IMG/VR virus record: IMGVR_UViG_3300026253_000005
Span: 1 to 29,821 of that record
Length of the DNA stretch: 29,821 nucleotides
Reading direction: 5' to 3' (one strand)
From: a virus
The position numbers and the translations under genes are program-made. The notes beneath the pieces were generated by a model. The model saw only the letters and a program-made list of their open reading frames with translations, made no database searches and was not told the DNA's origin. Positions 13,655 to 21,836 of this stretch are shown piece by piece. Within the stretch, counting starts at the first letter, position 1. Each line of letters starts with the position of its first letter.

Positions 13655-14587
13655 ATGCCGATCAAAGCAAGCAACCTGGTCAGACTCATTCGTGGGATGA
13701 TCATTGATAAAGAAGATGGCACTGCCCCGCTCAAGTTTACCGAGCGGGAAGTGGTCGATGCGATCAACGTAGCGAAGCATGACTTGTTCGCACGTCGGCC
13801 GGATGCTTTCTCTGTATCGGCATTAACCCTTACCGAGCCATCCAACATCAAGAGCGCCCGTATCAGCCTTTCGTTCCTGTACGGCGATACGACGGTCAAC
13901 TTTAGCCGCCCGATGTCTAATCTCAGCTCATCATTATCCAGCATTGGAAGCATCGAAATGGACCTGAATGCGGATGATGCAAACGGCACCGTCCTTTATA
14001 TGGGTCTCGAGGACAACACGGACTACACCAGTATCTGCATCGAGATGGGTCGATTGGTGGCCTATGTGGTCAGCAGTGCCGCAGCAGAGACCGTAAAGGT
14101 TACAGTCGATTCGAGGTTTGCCGCCACCGGCTGGTCAACCATCAGCCTGGCCCTTAGCGGCGGAACGCTTACACTTTCCGATGGACGAGGCGGGTCCGGC
14201 TCAGAGGAGTATAGTGGAGATCTGATTTCAAGTGCTTCGACGCCCAACCTGGGTTACTCCAGTATAGCAGGTGCCACCCGGTATTTCGGGGGCGCTATCG
14301 CTAATTTCAAAATCAAGGACACGATTGGCGATGGGCTGGTCTCAATTGCCTTCAATGAAGGTGTGGGTTCCCTGGTGCTGGATACGGTTACCGGCGAAAC
14401 GGCCAATGTCTATTACGGGCCTTCAGCTGAGGTCTGGAACCAAGATGACACCATCGATGCCTCCCCCTGGGCCGAGTATCCGCTGACCCTGATGGCGACT
14501 TCGATCCTGCTGGCCCAGCAATCAAAGGATGCGTACTACCGCAAGGCGGCCGACCTGAACTTCAATAAATACTTAGGGAGCATTTAA
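13655..14587 (+). CDS. Head-tail adaptor-like protein apparently split by a LamG-like domain (310 aa)
   Basis: AAGGAG precedes the ATG at 13655. Residues 1-64 resemble the N-terminal part of podovirus adaptor proteins (LVRLIRGMIIDKEDG...KFTEREVVDAINVAKHDLF, ARRPDAF). The last 45 residues resemble the C-terminal helix of the same class (YPLTLMATSILLAQQSKDAY, then YRKAADLNFNKYL). Between them, residues about 65-258 form a strand-rich domain with LamG features (ICIEMGRLVAYVV, WSTISLALSGGTLTLSD, FNEGVGSLVLDTVTGE). An insertion of a glycan-binding-type domain in an adaptor is unusual. The alternative is a fibre-anchoring protein with two helical caps. The TAATG junction couples it to the 1500-aa fibre gene downstream. 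Confidence 0.7.
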   Translation: MPIKASNLVRLIRGMIIDKEDGTAPLKFTEREVVDAINVAKHDLFARRPDAFSVSALTLTEPSNIKSARISLSFLYGDTTVNFSRPMSNLSSSLSSIGSIEMDLNADDANGTVLYMGLEDNTDYTSICIEMGRLVAYVVSSAAAETVKVTVDSRFAATGWSTISLALSGGTLTLSDGRGGSGSEEYSGDLISSASTPNLGYSSIAGATRYFGGAIANFKIKDTIGDGLVSIAFNEGVGSLVLDTVTGETANVYYGPSAEVWNQDDTIDASPWAEYPLTLMATSILLAQQSKDAYYRKAADLNFNKYLGSI

Positions 14588-17500
14588 TGGCTTACGAAAA
14601 CGCAAAGCGCATTCTGCGGAATGCCGAGATGCGAATCGCGCAGAGCGCCGAGGGCATCTACGACGAAGATATCGTGATCGGCTTCTGGGAAAACATTGAA
14701 GCCCGTTATATCGATGAATGCATCCGTTGGATGAACGAAGAGGGCAACCGGGTTGTGACCGGTCCTTCGAGCTTCTCCGATGTCGAGTTTACCGACGACC
14801 TGTATCATACCCATGCCTACTATTCCGAAGAGAACCAGCGGCTGTACCGGCTGTTCGTGCGCAATCCGATTATCTCCGACGCCCACGGGCTGGAAACGAC
14901 CAAGTGGAAGATTGCCAGCGGCCAGACCTACACCAATGGACAAAGCACACTGTCCTTGGCGATGTATAATGTCAGTCCGGAACATGCGCTGGCCCTGCAG
15001 ACAGCTCCGCTGGAAGAAATCTATACCGATGAAATCTACCTGCTGACCGGTGTCTTGCTGGATGGCGAATGGACCAGCCGGGCCCGCAAAGCGACGGTCT
15101 CCGAGAAGTCGGGTCTGTATACGATTCACTGGGCGCTGACCCGCTCGCTATCCAACGAGTTCGGTTTTATATACAGGGATGGTCTCTCGGTAATCACCGA
15201 GCTCTCAGTCGTTGACGCCTCCGAAACCCTACTGGAGGAGTTCCTCGACAAGACCTATCTAGATTCTGAAGGTAACTGGTACCATTCCGCTAACGGAACG
15301 ACCTACACCAAGCTCAATGGTAATGATGTAACGGGCGAGGCGGTCGCCTTTCCTGCCGCAGGCGCTTACAAGATTTCTGAATCAATTCCGGGCCGGCTGA
15401 TTAAAGCCAGCTCTCGTTTTGATGAACGCGAAAAGAACTGGAACCTGCAGCTCGAAGTGACCCATCGGTTATCGATCGAATCAGGATTCTTTTACAAGAG
15501 CGGCAATAACGAAACAACGATGCGGATCGTCAAGAGGGATTGCTCTCTAGAGGAGAAGGACCGTTTCTTTAACCACTACTGGTTCGATTCGAGCGGCAAC
15601 TGGTACGAGGAGGATCCTAACGATCTTGGCTTTTATAACAGAGTAAGCGGCAATGCAGTAGCGCCTAATGTTTCCATACCTGCTGATGCCGAGAAACTAA
15701 CTGTGCACGTTCCGGGTCGGATGGTGCAGGTTAAGACGGAGATCGATGCCAAGAGGCGCTCCTCGGGCGGAACTTGGGAAATTGAAGCCTATATCGTATT
15801 TAGCTCAAGCGACGGCACGCTGTCGCGCTTGGACGGCAATACCCGCATCGAAGTAGCGTCCAGCAAGGACAAGACACTTTACACAGAGAAGGGCTCCGGG
15901 CTTACCGAGACGGAATTGACCACCATTCGCAGCTACTATGATGGCCCCGCCGAAAGAGGCACACTTCAGCAACTAGAGGTGAAGCGCAACGACAACGGGA
16001 CCTTTGATTTTGTCGGCACCACTTCGACGAGAGATTCCGATGGCATATTGTCGCGCTTGGACGGCAATGATCGCCTTGAAGTAGCAACCAGTAAAGATCA
16101 GACACTCTACACCGAGAAAGGCTTCGGCTTAGACGAAGCGGAGCTGACGACCATCCGCTCCTACTACGAGGCCGCCGCTCCGGCCGGCACCATTCAGCAA
16201 CTGGAGGTGAGTCGTAATGAGGATGGCACCTTTGATTTCGTGGGTACAGTTGCCACCCGAAACTCCGATGATACGTTGACACGTTCCGGCACCAACGGCC
16301 ACATCGAAGTGGCATCGAGCAAAGACAGAACGGTCTACACCGAGAAAGGTTTTGGTTTAACCGAAGCGGAGCTAGAAACCTTCCGCGCCTACTATGAGAC
16401 CGCCGCTCCAGTCGGCACGCTCCAGCAGTTTGAAGTCCAGCGCAACGAAGACGGCACCTTTGATTTTGTCGGCACGGTTTCGACGAGGGGTTCCGACGGT
16501 ACGTTGTCTCGCTTGGATGGCAATACCCGCATTCAGGTGGCATCGAGCAAGGACAAGACACTTTACATCGAAAAGGGTTTCGGCTTAGACGAGGGGGAGC
16601 TAACAACCCTTCGCGCCTTCTATGACGGCCCGGCCCAAGCAGGCACACTCCAGCAACTGGAAGTCAAACGTAACGACGACGGGACCTTCGATTTTGTAGG
16701 TACGGTTTCGACCCGCAACTCCGACGAGACGCTGACACGTTCGAGCACCAATGGTCGCCTCGAAGTGGGGGCCAGCAAAGACACAACGGTCTATACCGAG
16801 AAGGGCTTTGGCTTAGACGAGGGGGAGTTACAAACCTTCCGCGATTTCTACGACGATCCGGCCCAGGTAGGCACGCTCCAGCAGTTGGAGGTGAGCCGTA
16901 ATGAGGACGGTACTTTCGACTTTGTAGGCACCGTTTCAACGAGGGGTTACGATGGCACATTGTCGCGTTTGGATGGTAATGATCGTATCCAAGTGGCATC
17001 CGGCAAGGATAAGACAACGTATACCGAAAAGGGGTTTGGGGTAACCGAGACGGAACTGACCACTATCCGCGACCTCTACGACGCCCCCGCTGAAAGAGGC
17101 ACCATTCAGCAACTAGAGGTGCGGCGCAACGAAGACGGAACCTTTGACTTTGTGGGAACGGTTTCGACGAGAGATTCTGACCAGACGCTGACACGGATGG
17201 ACCTCACCATCGGCGGCAGCGAAATAGCGTCCAGCAGGGACAAGACGGTCTATACCGAGAAAGGCTTTGGTTTAGACGAAGCGGAACTGGCCGCTATTCG
17301 TACCTTCTACGGCGCCACGGCCGTTGAAGGCGTGACCCAGCAGTTTGAAGTCCGGCGTAACGAGGACGGAACCTTCGATTTTGTTGGCACAAGAAGCACA
17401 AGAAACGCCAACTATACGCTGTCGCGTATGTCTGGTAACAGCCGAATTCAAGTGGCGACCAGTAAGAATAATACGCTCTACACCGAGAAAGGTTTTGGAG

Positions 17501-19089
17501 TGCCGGAGACATCGCTAACGGCGATTCGTAACCTCTACGATGATCCGGCCCCAGCCGGCACGCTCCAACAACTAGAAGTCGAACGCAATGAAGACGGTAC
17601 TTTCGATTTTATGGGTACCACTTCGACGAGAGATTCCGATGGTACGCTGTCGCGTTTAAACCCCACCTTGGTAGGCGATCCAGAGTTCGAGAGCTGGACC
17701 GATGCCACGACGCCGGCGAACTGGAGTAAAAACAGCTTCGCTGGTAATGACAGCGTAACTGAGGTTGCTAATGGAATTCGCTTTCAGATTGAACAAGGCA
17801 ATAATGGCCAGTTGAAAGCACGATCCGACTTCGGCGAAGGAAATATTGAACTAATCGCCGGGCATGAATATAAGTACCGCGCTGATCTGGCCTCGGTGAC
17901 TTCGGGCAAGTTGTCTCTGCGAATCAACGGGAGTGGACAGTTCCTTAATGAAAGCGTTGCGGGTGTTTATGAAGGCACCTTCACCGCCGCCTATAGTGGC
18001 GCTTTAACCATCTGGCGCGGTGACAGCGCCGCCGCTACGGACCTCACCATTGCCTCGGTTCAAGTCTGGGATATTGTCAATACCCGCATTCAAGTGGCAT
18101 CGAGCAAAAACAGGACAACGTATACCGAGAAAGGCTTTGGGGTGTCGGAAGAGGAACTGGATATAATCCGCGCCTTCTACGATGATCCGGCCCCGGCAGG
18201 CACCTTCCGCAAGCTGGAAGTGGACCTTAATGAAGATGGCACCTTTGATTTTGTCGGCATAGTGACTTCGGTAGCTGGCTTCGCTCACACTCTGACGCTG
18301 GGGTTGAAAAAGTTTTATATTGGCCGAGGCATGGAGAAGCCCGCCACCAGTGATCCCTCCGCCGATACCGCCCTTTATCACATCCTGTCCATTCCGAACG
18401 ACCGCAAGGTTTCCGGCCGGGTGCGGCCCGATGAGAACGACACATGGGCCTGGGACATTGAGGAACAGTTGCCGGTGGAGGTGGCAGGCGGCGGCACAAA
18501 TTCCGGCGATTCGCTGGTCACGTTTGGCCTGCAAGACCGTGAAACGGTGCAGTTGTGGGAATACCGGGGCCAGACCGCTTTACCCAATGGAGGGAGTTCC
18601 GATCTGGGGGCGTTCGCGTCGGACGGTAAGAGCGTTACCGTGGTGCGCTACAGCAACATTGGTTTGGACGAGGCTTCGCTGACCTATCGCTGGACCAAGA
18701 TCGAGACCACCTACAGTGCGCCGACTGGCCTTTTTTACAACGGCGGCAAGGCCATCAGGGAAGACGACAGCCGCATTATGTGGTCAAATGGCTCCCATCA
18801 AGCCTACGGGAGTTTCAGCTCTTATCGCGCCTTTACGCTGGATCGCCATCGGACAGTGCGGAGCCTGCAATCGCTTGAGTTTTTCGTGCGCCATCCAGAG
18901 AACAGCGACATCGCCGAGCACACCGCAATCGGCATCGCGACATATGCTGATGTTGAGCAACGCATCGTGAAGCTCGGCGAATATTTGTATGCCCTCATCC
19001 AAACGACCGTCACGAAGGAAACTTGGGCATCCGGCTCCATCAATAGTTTCGCGGTGAGTGGTCTGAATAATAATCAAGCGAGCCTATGA
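14587..19089 (+). CDS. Giant repeat-containing tail fibre or stalk protein (1500 aa)
   Basis: Residues 1-170 are a mixed N-terminal domain, probably the attachment part. Residues about 170-407 hold two divergent, longer versions of a beta-unit (GNWYHSANGTTY; GNWYEEDPNDLG; IPGRLIKA; VPGRMVQV). Residues 408-1230 carry nine tandem units of 76 aa with core phrases YTEKGFGL..EL, GTLQQLEV and NEDGTFDFVGT. A 139-aa carbohydrate-binding-like module interrupts the ninth unit (residues 1026-1164). Residues about 1232-1500 form a C-terminal domain with Trp/Tyr-rich strands. There is no signal peptide. Regular strand repeats of this kind suit an extended stalk that carries a receptor-binding head. Its start overlaps the adaptor stop, consistent with attachment at the connector. 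The family is unrecognised. Confidence 0.8.
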   Translation: MAYENAKRILRNAEMRIAQSAEGIYDEDIVIGFWENIEARYIDECIRWMNEEGNRVVTGPSSFSDVEFTDDLYHTHAYYSEENQRLYRLFVRNPIISDAHGLETTKWKIASGQTYTNGQSTLSLAMYNVSPEHALALQTAPLEEIYTDEIYLLTGVLLDGEWTSRARKATVSEKSGLYTIHWALTRSLSNEFGFIYRDGLSVITELSVVDASETLLEEFLDKTYLDSEGNWYHSANGTTYTKLNGNDVTGEAVAFPAAGAYKISESIPGRLIKASSRFDEREKNWNLQLEVTHRLSIESGFFYKSGNNETTMRIVKRDCSLEEKDRFFNHYWFDSSGNWYEEDPNDLGFYNRVSGNAVAPNVSIPADAEKLTVHVPGRMVQVKTEIDAKRRSSGGTWEIEAYIVFSSSDGTLSRLDGNTRIEVASSKDKTLYTEKGSGLTETELTTIRSYYDGPAERGTLQQLEVKRNDNGTFDFVGTTSTRDSDGILSRLDGNDRLEVATSKDQTLYTEKGFGLDEAELTTIRSYYEAAAPAGTIQQLEVSRNEDGTFDFVGTVATRNSDDTLTRSGTNGHIEVASSKDRTVYTEKGFGLTEAELETFRAYYETAAPVGTLQQFEVQRNEDGTFDFVGTVSTRGSDGTLSRLDGNTRIQVASSKDKTLYIEKGFGLDEGELTTLRAFYDGPAQAGTLQQLEVKRNDDGTFDFVGTVSTRNSDETLTRSSTNGRLEVGASKDTTVYTEKGFGLDEGELQTFRDFYDDPAQVGTLQQLEVSRNEDGTFDFVGTVSTRGYDGTLSRLDGNDRIQVASGKDKTTYTEKGFGVTETELTTIRDLYDAPAERGTIQQLEVRRNEDGTFDFVGTVSTRDSDQTLTRMDLTIGGSEIASSRDKTVYTEKGFGLDEAELAAIRTFYGATAVEGVTQQFEVRRNEDGTFDFVGTRSTRNANYTLSRMSGNSRIQVATSKNNTLYTEKGFGVPETSLTAIRNLYDDPAPAGTLQQLEVERNEDGTFDFMGTTSTRDSDGTLSRLNPTLVGDPEFESWTDATTPANWSKNSFAGNDSVTEVANGIRFQIEQGNNGQLKARSDFGEGNIELIAGHEYKYRADLASVTSGKLSLRINGSGQFLNESVAGVYEGTFTAAYSGALTIWRGDSAAATDLTIASVQVWDIVNTRIQVASSKNRTTYTEKGFGVSEEELDIIRAFYDDPAPAGTFRKLEVDLNEDGTFDFVGIVTSVAGFAHTLTLGLKKFYIGRGMEKPATSDPSADTALYHILSIPNDRKVSGRVRPDENDTWAWDIEEQLPVEVAGGGTNSGDSLVTFGLQDRETVQLWEYRGQTALPNGGSSDLGAFASDGKSVTVVRYSNIGLDEASLTYRWTKIETTYSAPTGLFYNGGKAIREDDSRIMWSNGSHQAYGSFSSYRAFTLDRHRTVRSLQSLEFFVRHPENSDIAEHTAIGIATYADVEQRIVKLGEYLYALIQTTVTKETWASGSINSFAVSGLNNNQASL
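15808..18276 (+). repeat. Nine tandem 228-bp coding repeats
   Basis: Unit boundaries by the SDGTLSR/TRSTNG phrase: 15808, 16036, 16264, 16492, 16720, 16948, 17176 (this unit is 231 bp), 17407, and 17635 (unit nine, split by an insert). Each unit is 76 codons. Two subtypes alternate at units 2-6: TLSRLDGN (units 2, 4, 6) and TLTRS.TNG (units 3, 5). This indicates expansion partly by two-unit steps. Units stay in frame and are conserved at protein level but diverged in DNA. Confidence 0.9.
17662..18078 (+). repeat. Carbohydrate-binding-like module inserted in repeat nine (copy 2)
   Basis: The 139-codon insert lies between SDGTLSRLN and NTRIQVASSK, which are contiguous in the other units. The core 17680-18072 matches 8838-9223 in the exported adhesin, with NPEFESW/DPEFESWTDATTPANW, SVTSGKLSLRI.GS.QFLNE and FTAA..G...IWRGD. 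The insertion is precise and keeps the frame. Confidence 0.9.
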
Positions 19090-19110
19090 TAACCCCGGCG
19101 AGAACGCATC

Positions 19111-19884
19111 ATGCTAGATGATGACCTGAACGAAAATGAATTGGGGCAGAACGACTGGAAGGACCCCCGTTTGGTTCGTCCCAGCCAAGATATCGAAGAG
19201 GAGCGTGGATCGCAAGAATCGGATGCGACGACCCGGCTTGTCGGCGGCGGCGTTCGCATTCAGCGGCGGGGCGGAGAGATGGTTGGAGCCTCCATCAAGG
19301 GCGCGGTGCGCTTCGGCGGACAGATCCTCACGAAAAAGCAGTTGCGCGGTTCCGCCGCCTACAAGGCGCTGGACAAGAAAGAACGCAAAGCAATCGACCA
19401 GCAGTTAAAGCAAGGCGTTCAGCTTACGGAAAAGGAGAGGTCCAATCTCCTGACCGAAGACGGAGAGTTCAAAAAGGGTTCCGACAAGAACCTCGATGCC
19501 GTCGCTGATTCTCTGAATCGCGCAACCGCCAAGGACGAGCTGGTGGAGCGGATGAAGCAAAAGGTGACGGAGTTTCAGGCGGCGACGGCACCCGCGCTGG
19601 ACGGCTCCGGCAAGTCCGTTGCTGAGAAGCTGAAGGAGGCACTGGATAAGGCGAACGACGGCGCACTGGAGGATGCGGTTCCCGTTTTGACCATGGGCGA
19701 GGTGATGTCGGCCATCGAAGAGGCGCTGAATCAATTAGCAGCTTCGATATCGGCGACTGCACTCCCCGCTCTGCCGGCTGACGGCGACTGGGTGCTGGTG
19801 GGGAATAATGCCGGCCAGCTTGAGTGGATGGACTATCTTGATTTCGTGGATGAGCTGGAGTTGGACTGGGAGGCGGCGCAGTAA
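19111..19884 (+). CDS. Fibre-associated or tail protein, acidic and helical (257 aa)
   Basis: The first 45 residues are acidic (LDDDLNENELGQNDW) with a disordered look. Residues 46-75 are a Gly/Arg-rich strand region (VGGGVRIQRRGGEMVGASIK). The middle is helical and charged. Residues about 195-215 form a helix (VMSAIEEALNQLAASIS), followed by LPALPADGDWVLVGNNAGQL-EW (218-239), a phrase typical of phage fibre proteins just before the tip or trimerisation region. No enzyme motif is present. The start has only a weak GGCGAG. It is coupled by TAATG to the aromatic-rich protein downstream. A joint role as a short fibre or tail-tip assembly is inference. Confidence 0.7.
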   Translation: MLDDDLNENELGQNDWKDPRLVRPSQDIEEERGSQESDATTRLVGGGVRIQRRGGEMVGASIKGAVRFGGQILTKKQLRGSAAYKALDKKERKAIDQQLKQGVQLTEKERSNLLTEDGEFKKGSDKNLDAVADSLNRATAKDELVERMKQKVTEFQAATAPALDGSGKSVAEKLKEALDKANDGALEDAVPVLTMGEVMSAIEEALNQLAASISATALPALPADGDWVLVGNNAGQLEWMDYLDFVDELELDWEAAQ

Positions 19885-20837
19885 TGCCTAGTACAATTCC
19901 AAAGGCGGTAAAAAACGCGGCAGGCGGGGATGCGTTACTTTCGCGCAACGATGTCTTTAATGAGGTCATGCGGCGCGGGGCACAGATTGTTGAGGAGTCG
20001 GACAGCGGTCTCCCCGGCCCGGACGTTAAATCCTTGCTGGTACTGGCGAAAGGCGTTCTGACCGGGGAAAGCTTTGAGTGGTGGCAGTGGCTGGACGTGG
20101 TTGATGATCTAGGAAAGACGGGCTACATCTGGAAGTTCCCGAATAACGACGCGGGATCGGTCCTCCTCCTGCACTATCCCCAGACTTCCCATGAAAAAAA
20201 GCAAACAACGAAGCACATCTTCTATGCCCTTTATATCACTGCGTTTACTACTCATCAGCAGGCCCATTGGACACCCATCGAAAGGCAGCAATACTTTCCC
20301 GGTCATAACCTGCCGGGCACGACGACTTGGTATGGAGAGTACTACCCCGGCGCTTATGTCCCTCCGTCGACTTATACTTGGATGGATACCATCTTGGTAG
20401 TAGAGGCTTGGAATTATAATCCCGGCCAGAGTATTATCATAGACTTTGAATACCAATTCGAATGGATGTGGTATCAAACAACATACGTCGAAAAATTTGT
20501 CTACCTTAACATAGATCAAGCAGGCCTTGCCCCCCGTCCCTTTTTTCGTGCGGACAATTATTACAACGGCACCGTGTCGGCGGTGGGCTTCAAAAAGAAA
20601 TATACCGATATCTATCTGTGGACAGGTCTCGAGTATACCGTCTGGACGAATGGATCGGGCGGGTGGGGGTCGTCATCCTCGCCTTCGGGGTACTACACGG
20701 CAGTCTGGAAATGGGAAAGTACGTCCATCACCGTGCAGTTCCATGTCCCGACCGCCAGTAACGAGCTGGCCGTGCAAGGGAACTGGGGCACGCATACGGA
20801 CACGCCCTCATGGGCCACCAACATGAGATATAATTAA
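19884..20837 (+). CDS. Aromatic-rich tail-tip or fibre protein (317 aa)
   Basis: The ATG overlaps the previous stop and GGGAGG sits about 10 nt before it. Of 317 residues I count 23 Tyr and 17 Trp, concentrated in residues about 95-290 (TTTWYGEYYPGAYVPPSTYT; EYQFEWMWYQTTYVEK). The N-terminus (1-60) is a helical linker and the end is Asn/Gly-rich (ELAVQGNWGTHTDTPSWATN). The composition is that of a beta-rich carbohydrate-binding tip, where stacked aromatics grip sugar rings. There is no signal peptide. It immediately precedes the sulfotransferase gene, so it is one candidate substrate. The family is unrecognised. Confidence 0.7.
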   Translation: MPSTIPKAVKNAAGGDALLSRNDVFNEVMRRGAQIVEESDSGLPGPDVKSLLVLAKGVLTGESFEWWQWLDVVDDLGKTGYIWKFPNNDAGSVLLLHYPQTSHEKKQTTKHIFYALYITAFTTHQQAHWTPIERQQYFPGHNLPGTTTWYGEYYPGAYVPPSTYTWMDTILVVEAWNYNPGQSIIIDFEYQFEWMWYQTTYVEKFVYLNIDQAGLAPRPFFRADNYYNGTVSAVGFKKKYTDIYLWTGLEYTVWTNGSGGWGSSSSPSGYYTAVWKWESTSITVQFHVPTASNELAVQGNWGTHTDTPSWATNMRYN

Positions 20838-20861
20838 AAAAAACTAGAGCAGGAGAAGAAA

Positions 20862-21662
20862 ATGGATACGGAAAAAAGAATGGTAACGAGCGAGATTGAG
20901 GCGCTGGACAAGATGATCTTTGTGGGGACCTGTCCCCGGTCGGGATCGAGTATGATCTGTGGCGTCTTAGAACGGTGTGGAGCCTTCAGCGGCATTACCA
21001 ACGGGGCCACGGCGGCCAATGAGCGCGGACAGTATGAGAACGGGCAGATGAATGCGGCGCTGTTCGGTTCGGCGTTTGAGGCAACGGGCGCGGGGGGCAA
21101 CATTCGCGTCCTGCGCACTCTGCAAGATGCGGGGGCCCTACCGCGTATTGATTATATCGAAGCGCGGATCACGATGCTGATGCGCAATCAGGGCTACACC
21201 TCCGGCGCGGCCTACTTCAAGGGCGGCAACTTTCTGTATTTCTTTGATCAGATCATCGATCAAATGCCGGATGCGCCGTGGGTACTGCCGGTGCGTGACA
21301 AGAAGGAAATCCGACGCTCCATGCGCCGGGTTGGCATGGCTCAGACCGACGAGGAAAGGGATTTGCTGATCGATGCCTACCGGGCCTGCTACGACTTGAT
21401 CGAGGCAAAGGCGAAGGAGGTCTACCTGATCGACACCAACAAAGTGAAGGACGGCGACTTTACGCAGATCAAAGCCGCTGTCGAGGCGATGGGCATGATA
21501 TGGAACCAGGAAGAGGTCGAGGAATGGATCGACCCTGAACTGTGGGGCCGAGGTGCGGAGGATTTCCCGACCGGATTTGGCCCCACTTCGGACCGGCAAG
21601 AGCGCAGGGACGGCCGAGCGCAGAGACGCCGCCAGCGTGGGCGGCCGCAGAGCCGCACCTAA
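20862..21662 (+). CDS. PAPS-dependent sulfotransferase-like protein
   Basis: Residues 18-32 carry the 5'-phosphosulfate loop: FVGTCPRSGSSM, with P25-R26-S27-G28-S29-S30. Residues 145-153 (RDKKEIRRS) match the 3'-phosphate-binding pattern R-x3-[DE]-x3-S. Between them, ERGQYEN (55-61) resembles the N-x-x-G-x-x-E-[DN] region of bacterial sulfotransferase-like proteins; Glu59 could be the base. There is no His anywhere in the protein, so a His-based mechanism is excluded. It would move sulfate from PAPS to a hydroxyl on a glycan, tyrosine or lipid; the acceptor is unknown. The last 24 residues are Arg-rich and may be a frame artefact, since the +1 frame continues with a Gly/Ala/Pro tail to 21717. 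AGGAG precedes the start. It lies between fibre and adaptor genes. Confidence 0.8.
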   Translation: MDTEKRMVTSEIEALDKMIFVGTCPRSGSSMICGVLERCGAFSGITNGATAANERGQYENGQMNAALFGSAFEATGAGGNIRVLRTLQDAGALPRIDYIEARITMLMRNQGYTSGAAYFKGGNFLYFFDQIIDQMPDAPWVLPVRDKKEIRRSMRRVGMAQTDEERDLLIDAYRACYDLIEAKAKEVYLIDTNKVKDGDFTQIKAAVEAMGMIWNQEEVEEWIDPELWGRGAEDFPTGFGPTSDRQERRDGRAQRRRQRGRPQSRT

Positions 21663-21836
21663 AGTAAGCGCACCGGCAGGTGGAGCAATTGGAAATGCCA
21701 ACCCGCCTGCTGAGTAGCGGAGCTCCGACCCAAACAAAGACCGGGATTTGGGCTTACATTTGACGTAAAACATACAATTCATCACATAAGACAAGCCGAG
21801 AGCAGCTCGCTTGCTGACTAACGCTGGAGACTTGAA
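21663..21836 (+). promoter_or_regulatory. Largest intergenic gap: AT-rich, weak promoter-like and hairpin-like elements
   Basis: A small hairpin CCCAAA (21729-21734)/TTTGGG (21747-21752) with a 12-nt loop is followed by an AT-rich stretch. TTGACG at 21760-21765 resembles a -35 element, but the best -10-like hexamers are badly spaced: CATAAG with 19 nt and TACAAT with only 7 nt. A Shine-Dalgarno GGAG lies before the next start. This may be a promoter for the right-end virion genes in a host with other sigma preferences. The first part may also encode an out-of-frame tail of the sulfotransferase. Confidence 0.3.

Noticed and set aside
8838-18072. Paired similar segments considered as a diversity-generating retroelement template and variable repeat
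   Set aside because: No reverse transcriptase is present, and differences are spread over all bases rather than at adenines only.
15808-18276. Regular repeats considered as a CRISPR array
   Set aside because: Units are 228 bp, contiguous, in frame and coding, with no short repeat plus unique spacer pattern.
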